Shown here: positions 47,890 through 56,063 of the stretch, piece after piece
Numbering within the stretch: position 1 is the stretch's first letter
Layout of the letters: each line of letters opens with the position of its first letter
Position numbers and translations under genes: made by a program
From: Streptomyces katrae
GTDB taxonomy: Bacteria > Actinomycetota > Actinomycetes > Streptomycetales > Streptomycetaceae
Direction: 5' to 3'
Assembly (NCBI RefSeq): GCF_000717655.1
Contig: NZ_JNZY01000013.1
Coordinates: 62,001-126,000 of the forward strand
DNA length: 64,000 bases
The notes under the pieces: generated by a model
What the model was told of the DNA's origin: nothing
The model's input: the letters and a program-made list of their open reading frames with translations, nothing else
Database searches by the model: none

Positions 47890-48438
47890 ATGACGTTTCC
47901 GCTCACCGGGGAGCCCCTCGCCCTGGACCTCCTCAACACCCGGCCCGCGGGCGCCGGCGACCTGCTCGCCGGCCCAGAAGGGCTCGCCGCCTGGCTGGCC
48001 GCACAGGAGGGCCGGCTCGGGCCGGTCGCGAAGGTGGGTCCGGCGGAGGTGGCGGCCGTGCACGGCGTACGGGAGGCGGCCGGCGCGGCGCTCTCGGCCG
48101 CGCGGCGCGGCGAGCGGCCCCCGGCCGGCGCCCTGCGCACGCTGAACGAGGCCTCGGCCGGCGCCCCGGTCCACCGGGAGCTCGCCTGGACCCCGGAAAC
48201 CGGCCTTGCGGCGACCCCGCACCGTACGGGCACCACGGCCCGGCGGCTCGCGGCGCAGCTGGCGGACGCCGCGGCAGAGCTCCTGACGGACCCGCGGGTA
48301 CGCGACGTACGGGAGTGCGAGGGCGCCGACTGCGTCCTGCTGTTCCTCCCGGCCCACCCGAGGCGCCGCTGGTGCGTGGCCTCGACCTGCGGCAACCGCG
48401 CCCGCGTGGCCCGCTACTACGCCCGCCACAAACCCTGA
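47890..48438 (+). CDS. CGNR zinc-finger/ABATE-domain regulator
   Basis: The 182-residue protein starts FPLTGEPLALDLLNTRPAGAGDLL, the N-terminal ABATE (stress-induced regulator) domain, and ends with the CGNR zinc finger RECEGADCVLLFLPAHPRRRWCVASTCGNRARVARYYARHK; C-C...C-C ligands and the CGNR motif are intact. Such proteins are putative transcription regulators. It is divergent from the hydrolase and shares the half-site array, so autoregulation and control of the hydrolase are likely. The next gene is convergent. Confidence 0.9.
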   Translation: MTFPLTGEPLALDLLNTRPAGAGDLLAGPEGLAAWLAAQEGRLGPVAKVGPAEVAAVHGVREAAGAALSAARRGERPPAGALRTLNEASAGAPVHRELAWTPETGLAATPHRTGTTARRLAAQLADAAAELLTDPRVRDVRECEGADCVLLFLPAHPRRRWCVASTCGNRARVARYYARHKP

Positions 48439-48462
48439 CCCCCGGCCGGGCGGGCCGCCGGT

Positions 48463-49356
48463 TCAGCCCTCGGCCGGGGCGCGGCCCGTCAGGGCAGCGA
48501 GGCTCGAGCGCACGTGGTTCATGTGCGCCCGCATCTCGTCCTGCGCCTCCGCGTGCTCCCGCAGGATCCGGTCCGTCTCACGGCCGGTCCGCTCCTCCCA
48601 CACCCGGGCCTCCGCCAGCAGCTCCGCCGCCCGCGCCTCCGCATCCTCCTGCCCGTGCCGCGCCGACTCCTCCGCCTCCGCGTAACCGCGCCGCGCCTCC
48701 GCCAGCCTGCCCTCCGCGTACCGTTCCAGCTCCGCGTGGCGCGCCTCCAGATCGGCCTCCCGGGCCGCCAGCTCCCGTTCCGCCGCGTCCCACCGTTCCA
48801 CGTGCTCCTGCTCGCGGTCCGCCAGCAGCGCATCCGACCGGCGCCGCATCTCCGCCAGCGCCGCCTGCGCCTGCGAGCGCCACTGGGCCGCATCGTCCCT
48901 GGCCTCCGCCCGGACCGCGTCGGCCTCCCGCTCCGCCCGCAGCAGCCCCTGCCGCGCCCGGACCTCCGTCTGCTCGCGCACCGCCTCCGCGTCCTGCCGC
49001 GCCAGCTCCGCCACCCGGTCCGCGTACGCCTCGGCCGCACCCGTCGCGTCCACCGCGTCCGCCCGCGCGTCCCTGCGCACGGCGTCCGCCTCCTCCTCGA
49101 CCAGCAGCAGGATCCGCCGCGCCCGCTCGCTCAGCTCGTCGTACGTCTGCGGAGCCAGCTCCGCCACCGCCTCGCGCAGCCGCCCCGCCTCCGCCTCCAT
49201 CCGCTTCGCCAGGACCGTCAGCCGCGCCACCCGCTCCCACGCCTCGTCCCGGCTCCCGGACAGCCTGGCGAGATACCGGTCGACCTCTTCGATGCGGTAG
49301 CCGCGACCTCGTACGGTCGCGAAACCCGGTCCGTGAGGTGACATGGGTGCAGTCAT
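48463..49356 (-). CDS. DivIVA-like coiled-coil (filament-forming?) protein
   Basis: The 297-residue protein has a DivIVA-like N-terminus (FATVRGRGYRIEEVDRYLARL) followed by an almost uninterrupted coiled coil of Glu/Ala/Arg-rich heptads to the C-terminus. No signal or membrane segment is present. It resembles the smaller Streptomyces polarity/cytoskeleton coiled-coil proteins of the Scy/FilP kind, which are sometimes annotated as cellulose-binding proteins; it could bind membrane curvature at hyphal tips through the N-terminal domain. The ATG at 49356 is supported by GAGAGG 10 nt upstream; 49344 is an alternative. Confidence 0.87.
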   Translation of the reverse strand: MTAPMSPHGPGFATVRGRGYRIEEVDRYLARLSGSRDEAWERVARLTVLAKRMEAEAGRLREAVAELAPQTYDELSERARRILLLVEEEADAVRRDARADAVDATGAAEAYADRVAELARQDAEAVREQTEVRARQGLLRAEREADAVRAEARDDAAQWRSQAQAALAEMRRRSDALLADREQEHVERWDAAERELAAREADLEARHAELERYAEGRLAEARRGYAEAEESARHGQEDAEARAAELLAEARVWEERTGRETDRILREHAEAQDEMRAHMNHVRSSLAALTGRAPAEG

Positions 49357-49418
49357 CCTGGAAGCGCCTCTCTCGGGGGGATTCCTGTCAAGGATGCGCC
49401 ATTTGCTCCCAGAAGCCG

Positions 49419-49465
49419 GAATGGCCGGGCCGAGACCCTGTACGAGGGTCCCGGCCCGGCCATTC
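49419..49465 (-). terminator. Strong two-stem hairpin after the SUKH-4 fusion gene
   Basis: GAATGGCCGGGCCG (49419-49432) pairs exactly with CGGCCCGGCCATTC (49452-49465), with an inner GACCCT/AGGGTC stem. It lies 14 bp after the stop of the fusion gene. Confidence 0.85.
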
Positions 49466-49479
49466 AACTGATCATCCGA

Positions 49480-52014
49480 TCAGAGCAATCCGTCCCACAT
49501 CTGCTCCAGAAGCACCGACCACCAGCTCTCCGGCGACGCCAGCGCCGCACTGTCGAGCCCGGCCAGATTCGTCTGGAAATCGACGGTCCAGCGCCCCGCC
49601 TGCTCCGGCGTCAGATGCTGGCGCAGACGCCACATGTGACCCAGCATCGCCAGCGAACGGGCGAACTGCGGCAGGCTCGAATTCACGAACTGCGGCGGCA
49701 CCGGCGCACCGCCCGGACCGGCCTCCACCGGAACCGCCACTATGTGCGCCGTCCCGTACTGCACGCACAACGCCTTGCCGAAGTCACTGCCCACGACCAG
49801 GTACGAACCCGCGTCCGACGCCGGCTGCACCTGCCGCTGCGCAGCCAGCTCCGCCAGCGTCGGCACCGGCTGGCCCGGCACCGCCTGCGCCCAGAAGAAC
49901 GGCCCGAAGTCCGTCGGCAGACCCGCCCACACCAGCGTCTGCGCCACGATCTCCGGCACACCCTGGCGGGACACCGCCCGCTGGTCGAAACGGAACACAC
50001 CCTGCGGACCGAACGCCCCGGCCAGCTCCGCGCCGATGGCATCCAACGGAATCGCCGGCTGCAGCGGCACCTGCTGCAACGGCGCCCGTACCGGCGCAGG
50101 ACGCGCCGGGCCGTCCGCCACCTGGTGCAGCTCACCCTGATGGGTCAGCAGATGCCGCATGCCCTGCTGACGACCCGCATGGTCCTGGCCGTACGGGGCC
50201 ACGCTCGTGATCCGGACCTGCGGCCAGGTCTCCCGGATCATCCGCGCGCAATAACCGCCGGGCAGCTCGCACGACTCCAGCTCGGTGTGCAGTTCCAGCA
50301 CCTGCTGCGGCGGCACGTTCATCGCCCGCAGCTCGTGCAGGATCTGCCACTCCGGGTGCGGCGTACCCGGCGCGGAACGCCGGATGAGCTGCTGCTCGGA
50401 GCCGTCCGGCGCGCGGTAGCGCAGCACGGCCTGGTAGCCGGGGCCGACCGTGGGCACACCGGCGGGCGCCGGGGGCTGCGGCGCGGGGCCGGGACCGGCC
50501 TGCGGCTGCCCGGGCGGGCCGGGAGGCGCGGGCGGCTGACCCGTCACGGCCGGACCGGCCAGCATCGTCGCGGCATGGTCGAGCCCGCCCCCGGGCGCAC
50601 CGGGCGCCCCCGGCGGACCGGGCGGCTGGGGTACGCCGGGACCCGCGAGCATGGTGGCTGCCTGATGGGCCGAGCCACCGGGGGCCCCGGGCGGGCCGGG
50701 AGGCGCGGGCGGCTGACCCGCGCCCGGGGCCCCGGGCGGACCGGGAGGCGCGGGCGGCTGACCCGTCACGGCGGGACCGGCCAGCATCGTGGCGGCATGA
50801 TCCAGCCCACGCCCCAGCGAACCCGGAGCACCGGGCGGACCGGGCGGCGCAGGCGGCTGACCCGCACCGGGAGCACCCGGCGGACCGGGCGGACCCGGAG
50901 GCGCAGGCTGACCCGTCACGGCCGGACCCGCCAGCATCGTGGCGGCATGATCCAGCCCACGCCCCAGCGAACCCGGAGCACCGGGCGGACCGGGCGGCGC
51001 AGGCGGCTGACCCGCACCAGGAGCACCGGGAGCACCCGGCGGACCGGGCGGACCCGGAGGCGCAGGCTGACCCGTCACGGCCGGACCCGCCAGCATCGTC
51101 GCGGCATGGTCGAGCCCGCCGCCAGGCGCACCGGGAACCCCCGGAGCACCAGGCGCACCGGGAGCCCCCGGCGGACCGGGCGGCGTCACCGGCTGCGCGC
51201 CCGGCCGGGAGACCTGGGCCTTGCTCGTCGGCGCATCGGCGATGGACCCGGAATCCGGGCCCGCGTCGGCCCCGAGGTGCAGGGCCGGCGCGATCGCCGT
51301 CCTGGGGAGCCGGCTGCCCCCGGGAATCAGCGCGGTCTTCGCCTCCGAGGCCCCGCCGGGCGGCGGCGCCACGTCCTCCAGGTCCGACCCCGACAGCGGC
51401 GGCGCGAACACCGTCGCGGGCAGCGGTACGGACACGTCGTCCGCACCGGGATTCACATCGGTCCCGGCCCACGGCGTGGCCCCGACGGGCACCCCGTCGT
51501 TGGCCGTCGGCTCGTACGGCACCTCGCGGCGCAGCGGCACCGCCTCCACCGGCTCGGGCGCGGACGCCCGAACGGGCTCCGGCGCAGCCGGAACCGCAGG
51601 CTCCGAAGCAGGCACGGCGGCAGGGGCAGGGGCCGCCGGGATCCCCGCCCGGTCCGCCGCCTCCTGCAGCCACTCCGGCGGACTCAGCATGAACGAGGTC
51701 TGCTCCGAGTCGATCCGCGGCGACGGCACCGACGCCTCCGCCACCGGGGCGGCCGCAGCCCCGTACTCCTCCTCGTACCGGCGGATCACCTCACCCACCG
51801 GCAGCCCCGGCCACAACGTCACCTCACCGCTGTCCCGCGCGATGACCAGCCTCTGCCGGCCCCCACCGGACACCGGACCGGCCGCACGGTCCTCCGCCCA
51901 CACCACGAACCCGAGCCCGAACTCCCGTACGCGCACCTCGCGGTGCTGGTACGCGGGCAGGTCCCCGTTGATCCACTCCTCGGCGCGCTCCTGCGCCTGC
52001 GCAAACGTCACCAT
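49480..52014 (-). CDS. Deaminase-like/SUKH-4 fusion with collagen-like linker
   Basis: The 844-residue cytosolic protein has several modules. Residues 1-95 (MVTFAQAQERAEEWINGDLP to GEVIRRYEEEYG) resemble the YrhB/Imm35 immunity fold. A Pro/Ala/Thr/Ser-rich stretch follows, then a collagen-like GPPGAPG region (about 276-505) with five AATMLAGP units. Residues 520-608 (YQAVLRYRAPDGSEQQLIRRS; HPEWQILHELRAMNVPP; LHTELESCELPGGYCARMI) look like a toxin-type deaminase domain with a HxE...ESC...GYC zinc-motif-like arrangement. The C-terminus (about 640-844; GLPTDFGPFFWAQAVPGQPV; YLVVGSDFGKALCV) is a SUKH-4 immunity domain. No signal peptide is seen. It starts 7 bp after the upstream fusion gene. Family labels are from memory. 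Confidence 0.8.
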   Translation of the reverse strand: MVTFAQAQERAEEWINGDLPAYQHREVRVREFGLGFVVWAEDRAAGPVSGGGRQRLVIARDSGEVTLWPGLPVGEVIRRYEEEYGAAAAPVAEASVPSPRIDSEQTSFMLSPPEWLQEAADRAGIPAAPAPAAVPASEPAVPAAPEPVRASAPEPVEAVPLRREVPYEPTANDGVPVGATPWAGTDVNPGADDVSVPLPATVFAPPLSGSDLEDVAPPPGGASEAKTALIPGGSRLPRTAIAPALHLGADAGPDSGSIADAPTSKAQVSRPGAQPVTPPGPPGAPGAPGAPGVPGAPGGGLDHAATMLAGPAVTGQPAPPGPPGPPGAPGAPGAGQPPAPPGPPGAPGSLGRGLDHAATMLAGPAVTGQPAPPGPPGPPGAPGAGQPPAPPGPPGAPGSLGRGLDHAATMLAGPAVTGQPPAPPGPPGAPGAGQPPAPPGPPGAPGGSAHQAATMLAGPGVPQPPGPPGAPGAPGGGLDHAATMLAGPAVTGQPPAPPGPPGQPQAGPGPAPQPPAPAGVPTVGPGYQAVLRYRAPDGSEQQLIRRSAPGTPHPEWQILHELRAMNVPPQQVLELHTELESCELPGGYCARMIRETWPQVRITSVAPYGQDHAGRQQGMRHLLTHQGELHQVADGPARPAPVRAPLQQVPLQPAIPLDAIGAELAGAFGPQGVFRFDQRAVSRQGVPEIVAQTLVWAGLPTDFGPFFWAQAVPGQPVPTLAELAAQRQVQPASDAGSYLVVGSDFGKALCVQYGTAHIVAVPVEAGPGGAPVPPQFVNSSLPQFARSLAMLGHMWRLRQHLTPEQAGRWTVDFQTNLAGLDSAALASPESWWSVLLEQMWDGLL
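50515..51190. repeat. Collagen-like coding repeats within the SUKH-4 fusion gene
   Basis: The minus-strand coding sequence repeats GGxCCxCCx triplets, giving Gly-Pro-Pro and Gly-Ala-Pro runs, interrupted five times by a 15-20-residue unit with AATMLAGP (four copies LDHAATMLAGPAV, one AHQAATMLAGPGV). The DNA repeats are nearly identical in parts, so copy number could change by slippage or recombination. Confidence 0.9.
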
Positions 52015-52021
52015 CGCGCCG

Positions 52022-53035
52022 TCACCCCTCCACCGGTGCCGCACCCGGCCCCGCAACCGACCCCGACACGGGAACCGAGCGTGCGAATCCGCCGTCCACC
52101 ATCAGACCGGCCACCGTCTCCAACTCCGGCGGGTTCCCCGCCAACCGCTCGAGGAAGGCATCGAAATCGGCACCGCACGGCAGCAACAACCGCTCCACGC
52201 GCTCCTGCACCGACCAGCCGTCCCGGTCGCGGGCGTCGTCGTACGGGGAGAACCACACCGAGCCGATCGCCTCGCCCTTCACCTTCACCGCGAGCAGACC
52301 CCCCTGGACGAAGGCCACGCACAGGTAGTCCTTCGTCAGGTGGTCCCGCAGACACTTGTTGACGTACACGAGGTCGTTGACCGCCGCCTCCTCACGCACC
52401 GTGAAGAAAGGCTGGTCCACCAGCAGACCGAGCTCCACGTCGAGACCCGCGCCCACCGGCGCACAGCCGCCCGCAGCCTTCAGGAACGCGCGGTACGCCT
52501 CCGGCAGCCGGTAACCGAGGTCCTCCTCGACACCCTGCACCGCCTCCTCGGCCACCGACACCACCGACTTCGGCAGCCCCAGGTGCACCGGACGCACCTC
52601 CTGCAACGGCCGCGTCCCACGCTTCTCGTGGTCGACCGGCGCCGTCGCCAGCCCCGCGTGATGCCGCAGCAGCGCCTTCACCTCGACCGGGACCAGCTCC
52701 ATCCGCCGCGTCCCCGCCACGTGGTGCCAGGTCCAGCCGTGCGGGGTCGCCACCGGCCCGACGGTGTCCCACAGCGCATGGCCGGCCGCATGCATCGCCG
52801 CGTTCGCGGACACACAGTCCGTCAGCCGCAGCTCGTCCACACCGAAGCCCTCCGGCGGCTCGGCGATCTCCACCGCCGCACGCGCGTACGGGGAGAAGTC
52901 GGGATGTCCGTCCCCGTCCATCCGCACACCGTGGGGATGCCGAGCGGCCCGGACCGGGTCCGGGAAATGCACGACCTGCCCCGAATACGCGGCGTTGGGT
53001 GGCGCGGCCTGCTGCCCGAGCCGACCTGTCGTCAT
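52022..53035 (-). CDS. WHH/HNH-type nuclease-like domain fused to SMI1/KNR4 (SUKH) domain
   Basis: The 337-residue protein has an N-terminal segment (about 17-135) with HPHGVRMDGDGHPDFSPYA and GWTWHHVAGTRRMELVPVEV, which matches the layout of polymorphic-toxin nucleases of the HNH/ENDO VII group with a WHH motif (H104, H105; H125, H126). The C-terminal part (about 155-335) begins VEEDLGYRLPEAYRAFLKAAGG, the SMI1/KNR4 (SUKH) signature found in immunity proteins. A toxin-like and an immunity-like domain in one chain is unusual. No signal peptide. It is followed after 7 bp by the SUKH-4 fusion gene and probably forms an operon with it. Confidence 0.8.
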   Translation of the reverse strand: MTTGRLGQQAAPPNAAYSGQVVHFPDPVRAARHPHGVRMDGDGHPDFSPYARAAVEIAEPPEGFGVDELRLTDCVSANAAMHAAGHALWDTVGPVATPHGWTWHHVAGTRRMELVPVEVKALLRHHAGLATAPVDHEKRGTRPLQEVRPVHLGLPKSVVSVAEEAVQGVEEDLGYRLPEAYRAFLKAAGGCAPVGAGLDVELGLLVDQPFFTVREEAAVNDLVYVNKCLRDHLTKDYLCVAFVQGGLLAVKVKGEAIGSVWFSPYDDARDRDGWSVQERVERLLLPCGADFDAFLERLAGNPPELETVAGLMVDGGFARSVPVSGSVAGPGAAPVEG

Positions 53036-53265
53036 GGCGGTAGCCCCCTGCTGGATCTGGCTGGTTCACCACAGCCTATGTGCTCCGGCAAGAGCGTCAC
53101 CCGCCCACGACCCCCGCACCCGCGCGAGGGCCAGGAACATCCGAATTGATACGAATATTCGACCCCGCTTCCACACGACAGGGGACATTTGACAGGCTGT
53201 CCCCTCAGCACGGGGGCGTGCGCGACAGCGGCCACCACCGCCGCCACGGGAGGGAAGACGCGACC

Positions 53266-53838
53266 ATGCAGAACACCGCCACACGCACAGACACGGCCGA
53301 CGGCGCCTCGGGAACGGGCGGCCACGGCACACAGGCGACCGGCCGGCCCGCCGGAGACCCACGCCTGCGCTGGAGCAGCACCGACAGCCGGCCCACAGCC
53401 CCCGTCCTGCGCTTCCGCCGCGACGGCATCCTCCCCACCGTCGCCGCAGCCCTCTCCGTACGCGGCGAAACCCTCACCGGCACCGCCGGCAAAGCCGACC
53501 ACCCACCCGCACTCCACCCCCTCGTCCAGGACTTCCTCGACACCCTCACCAGCGGCCAGCGGGAACGCTTCACCGGCCGCTGCCCCGAAGCCATCCTGCT
53601 CTCCCGCCACCTCACCGCCGCCGAAGGCGCCCGCAGCCGCCGCGCCTCCCGCAAACCCCTCACCGCGAACGAAGCCCGCCGCTCCCTCAAACACGCCAAG
53701 ATCACCGCCCGCCGCATCCGCGAGGACGGCGACCCGCTCCACGGCAGCTACGCACCCCCCTGCCGCTCCTGCGAAGCCCTCCTCGCCCACTTCGGCGTAC
53801 GCGCCGTCGACCTCACCCCCGCCTCAGAGAAGGCCTGA
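53266..53838 (+). CDS. YwqJ-type deaminase-like protein
   Basis: The 190-residue soluble protein has, after a low-complexity N-terminus, HPLVQDFLDTLTSGQRERF and the zinc motif CPE (106-108) and PPCRSCEALLAHFGV with PC..C at 165-169. This is the YwqJ-like deaminase pattern of the nucleotide/nucleic-acid deaminase superfamily seen in polymorphic toxins. The ATG at 53266 is supported by a GGGAGGG run. A SUKH-3 gene starts 11 bp downstream, giving a toxin-like/immunity-like pair. Substrate unknown; the protein could be an intracellular enzyme rather than a secreted toxin. Confidence 0.82.
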   Translation: MQNTATRTDTADGASGTGGHGTQATGRPAGDPRLRWSSTDSRPTAPVLRFRRDGILPTVAAALSVRGETLTGTAGKADHPPALHPLVQDFLDTLTSGQRERFTGRCPEAILLSRHLTAAEGARSRRASRKPLTANEARRSLKHAKITARRIREDGDPLHGSYAPPCRSCEALLAHFGVRAVDLTPASEKA

Positions 53839-53849
53839 CCCCCACGACC

Positions 53850-54362
53850 ATGACCACCTCCTCCGCCTCCTACGACCGCTCCTCGGCCACCCGTTTCCCC
53901 GCCGCCGTGGACACCGCCCTGCGCACCGCCGGCTGGGAGCCCGGCCGCTGGGACATCAAGCAGGCCGAGTTCTGGGCCGACGCCCTCCGGGACCACACCA
54001 CCCCCGCCGGACACCGGCACACCGTCTTCCCCGCCGCCGTCGAGGCATGGGCCGAATTCGGCGGGCTCACCGTCACCGCCCCCGGCCCGGGCCGCCAGAT
54101 AGCGCCGGTCCCCGTGCGCCTGGACCCCCTCACCGGACTCCACCTCGCACGCACCTTCGCCGACCTCGGCCGCGCCCTGTCCACCGAGCTCTGCCCCCTC
54201 GGCGTCGACGCCGACGCCGGCTCGCACCTCGCCATCGACCGCGAAGGCCGCGTCTACGGCATCGACCACACCGGCGACTGGTACCTCGGCGGCGCCCTGG
54301 ACGAAGCCCTGACCCTCCTCCTGACCGGCCTCCAACCCACCCGCCTCACGACGGCCCCCTGA
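53850..54362 (+). CDS. SUKH-3-family immunity-like protein
   Basis: The 170-residue soluble protein (FPAAVDTALRTAGWEPGRWD; FPAAVEAWAEFGGLTVTAP; ELCPLGVDADAGSHLAIDREGRVYGIDHTGDWYLGG) matches the SUKH-3 immunity family associated with nucleic-acid-targeting toxins. It starts 11 bp after the YwqJ-type deaminase gene, in the same direction, so the two form an operon. It probably binds and neutralises, or regulates, the deaminase; that function is inferred from the family. The stretch to 54642 shows no further gene. Confidence 0.85.
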   Translation: MTTSSASYDRSSATRFPAAVDTALRTAGWEPGRWDIKQAEFWADALRDHTTPAGHRHTVFPAAVEAWAEFGGLTVTAPGPGRQIAPVPVRLDPLTGLHLARTFADLGRALSTELCPLGVDADAGSHLAIDREGRVYGIDHTGDWYLGGALDEALTLLLTGLQPTRLTTAP

Positions 54363-54642
54363 CCCCCACCCCGGCCGCAGCCCCGGGCGACGACCGCCCA
54401 GGGCGCACCCCGGCCGGGCCCCCGGCCACGCAACGGCCGGGACACAGCCGAGCCCAGCGGCCGGAAGCAGCGGCCGTCCCGCCCCGCCCGCGGCGGCGGC
54501 CGCCATCGGCGCGGCACGGAACGGCCGGGCATCGGCCATCGGGCACCGGCACCGGCACCGGCACCAAGGCCAGCACGGGTCAGCCCATCGGCCAGAGCAT
54601 CGAGCCGCGACCAGCGGCTCGGGCTCCAGGCCCCGGTTCCCC

Positions 54643-55932
54643 CTACGCCCGCCTCGGGCCGCCCGGCAGCACCGCCGAGACCTTGAAGCCACCCTCATCC
54701 GTCGGACCGGACACGAACACCCCGCCCAGCCCGAGCACCCGCTCCCGCATCCCGACCAGCCCGTTCCCGCCACTCGGCAGCCCCGGCTGCACCACATCCG
54801 CCCCGCACGGCCCGTTCTCCACCTGCATGGCCACCTCACCCTCCCGATGAGCCAGCCGCACCACGACCGTCGCCCCCGGCGCATGCTTGTGGCAGTTGGT
54901 CAGCGCCTCCTGCACCACCCGGTACGCCGTCTGCTCCACCTCCGCCGGATACCCCTCCCCCACACCCCGCACATCCAGCTCCACGACCATCCCGGCCGCC
55001 CGAGACTGCCCCACCAGCGCCTCCAGCTCACCCAGCGAAGGCCCCGGCCCGTCCTCGAAACTCCCCACCAACGCAGCCACCGGCACCACCGCAGCAGAAG
55101 CAGTCGCAGGAGCCCGCTTCGGCGACTCGGCCGCCCGCAGCACCCCCAACATCTCCCGCAGCTCCGTCAACGCCTGCCGCCCCATGTCACCCACCAGCGC
55201 CGCATTCTTCGCCGCCCGCGCCGGATCCCTCGCCGCCACCGCCTCCAGCGCCGCCGCATGCACCACCATCAGCGACACCCGGTGCGCCACCACGTCGTGC
55301 ATCTCCCGCGCGATCCGCGTCCGCTCCTCCGTACGAGCCCACTCGGCCCGCTCCTCCGCCCGGTCCGCGAGCAGCGACAGCTCCCGCTCCAGCGAATCCG
55401 CCCGCTCCTGCAGGCTCTCCATCAGCCGGCGCCGCGCCCCTATGTACAGACCCAGCAGCACCGGCGGCACGGTCAGCGCCACCGCCACGAACACCGACAG
55501 CACGATGACGAGCGAACGCGAGGCCCCCTGGTCCCCGCTGGTCCGCACGTACATCACCACGAACGTCGCGACCAGCGACATCGACGTCAGCGTCGCCGTG
55601 ATCCGCCGAGGCACCTCGCAGGCGGCCAGCGTGTACAGCCCCACCACCCCGAGCAGGAACCCCATCGCGGCCGGCGACACGGCGATCCCCACCAGCACCA
55701 CCGCGATCGGCCAGCGCCGCCGCAGTACGAGCGTGGACCCCACCAGCAGCCCGAACAGCACCCCGACCGCCACCGGCACCCCGGCCTCGCGCGCGAACGG
55801 CACCCCCTCGACGGCGCACTCGACGGCGGACACCACCGCCAGCCCCACATCGAGCACGGCCCCCCGCCGCCGCTCCCACCACAAGGGCCCGTCGCGCCCG
55901 GCCCCACCCTGCTCTTCCCCCGAAACGGTCAT
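54643..55932 (-). CDS. NarL-type sensor histidine kinase (orphan)
   Basis: The 429-residue membrane protein has about five hydrophobic segments (residues ~20-160), a coiled-coil/DHp linker (SLQERADSLERELSLLADRAEERAEW), a HisKA_3 dimerisation domain with REMHDVVAHRVS (phospho-acceptor H212), and a HATPase_c domain (QEALTNCHKHAPG; GNGLVGMRERV). It is a two-component sensor of the NarL partner class. No response-regulator gene is adjacent in the window, so it is an orphan here. A longer frame to 56124 starts inside the divergent gene region; I take the ATG at 55932. Confidence 0.9.
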   Translation of the reverse strand: MTVSGEEQGGAGRDGPLWWERRRGAVLDVGLAVVSAVECAVEGVPFAREAGVPVAVGVLFGLLVGSTLVLRRRWPIAVVLVGIAVSPAAMGFLLGVVGLYTLAACEVPRRITATLTSMSLVATFVVMYVRTSGDQGASRSLVIVLSVFVAVALTVPPVLLGLYIGARRRLMESLQERADSLERELSLLADRAEERAEWARTEERTRIAREMHDVVAHRVSLMVVHAAALEAVAARDPARAAKNAALVGDMGRQALTELREMLGVLRAAESPKRAPATASAAVVPVAALVGSFEDGPGPSLGELEALVGQSRAAGMVVELDVRGVGEGYPAEVEQTAYRVVQEALTNCHKHAPGATVVVRLAHREGEVAMQVENGPCGADVVQPGLPSGGNGLVGMRERVLGLGGVFVSGPTDEGGFKVSAVLPGGPRRA

Positions 55933-56063
55933 GCCGTCCAGCGTACGCAGGGCCCCCAGCACAGAAGCGAACGGAATTCCGGGAAACCGGAGGCAATCGC
56001 ACGTACGGCTGAATCGTCCGCTGAGCGAGACCTGAAGCCCGCATTCCGGACGACATTGGCGAC

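Noticed and set aside
50132..51673. Alternative-frame Cys/Arg/Gly-rich open frame within the collagen-like gene
   Set aside because: It is a frame-shifted reading of the GC-rich repeat region; the SUKH-4 frame carries recognisable domains on both sides.
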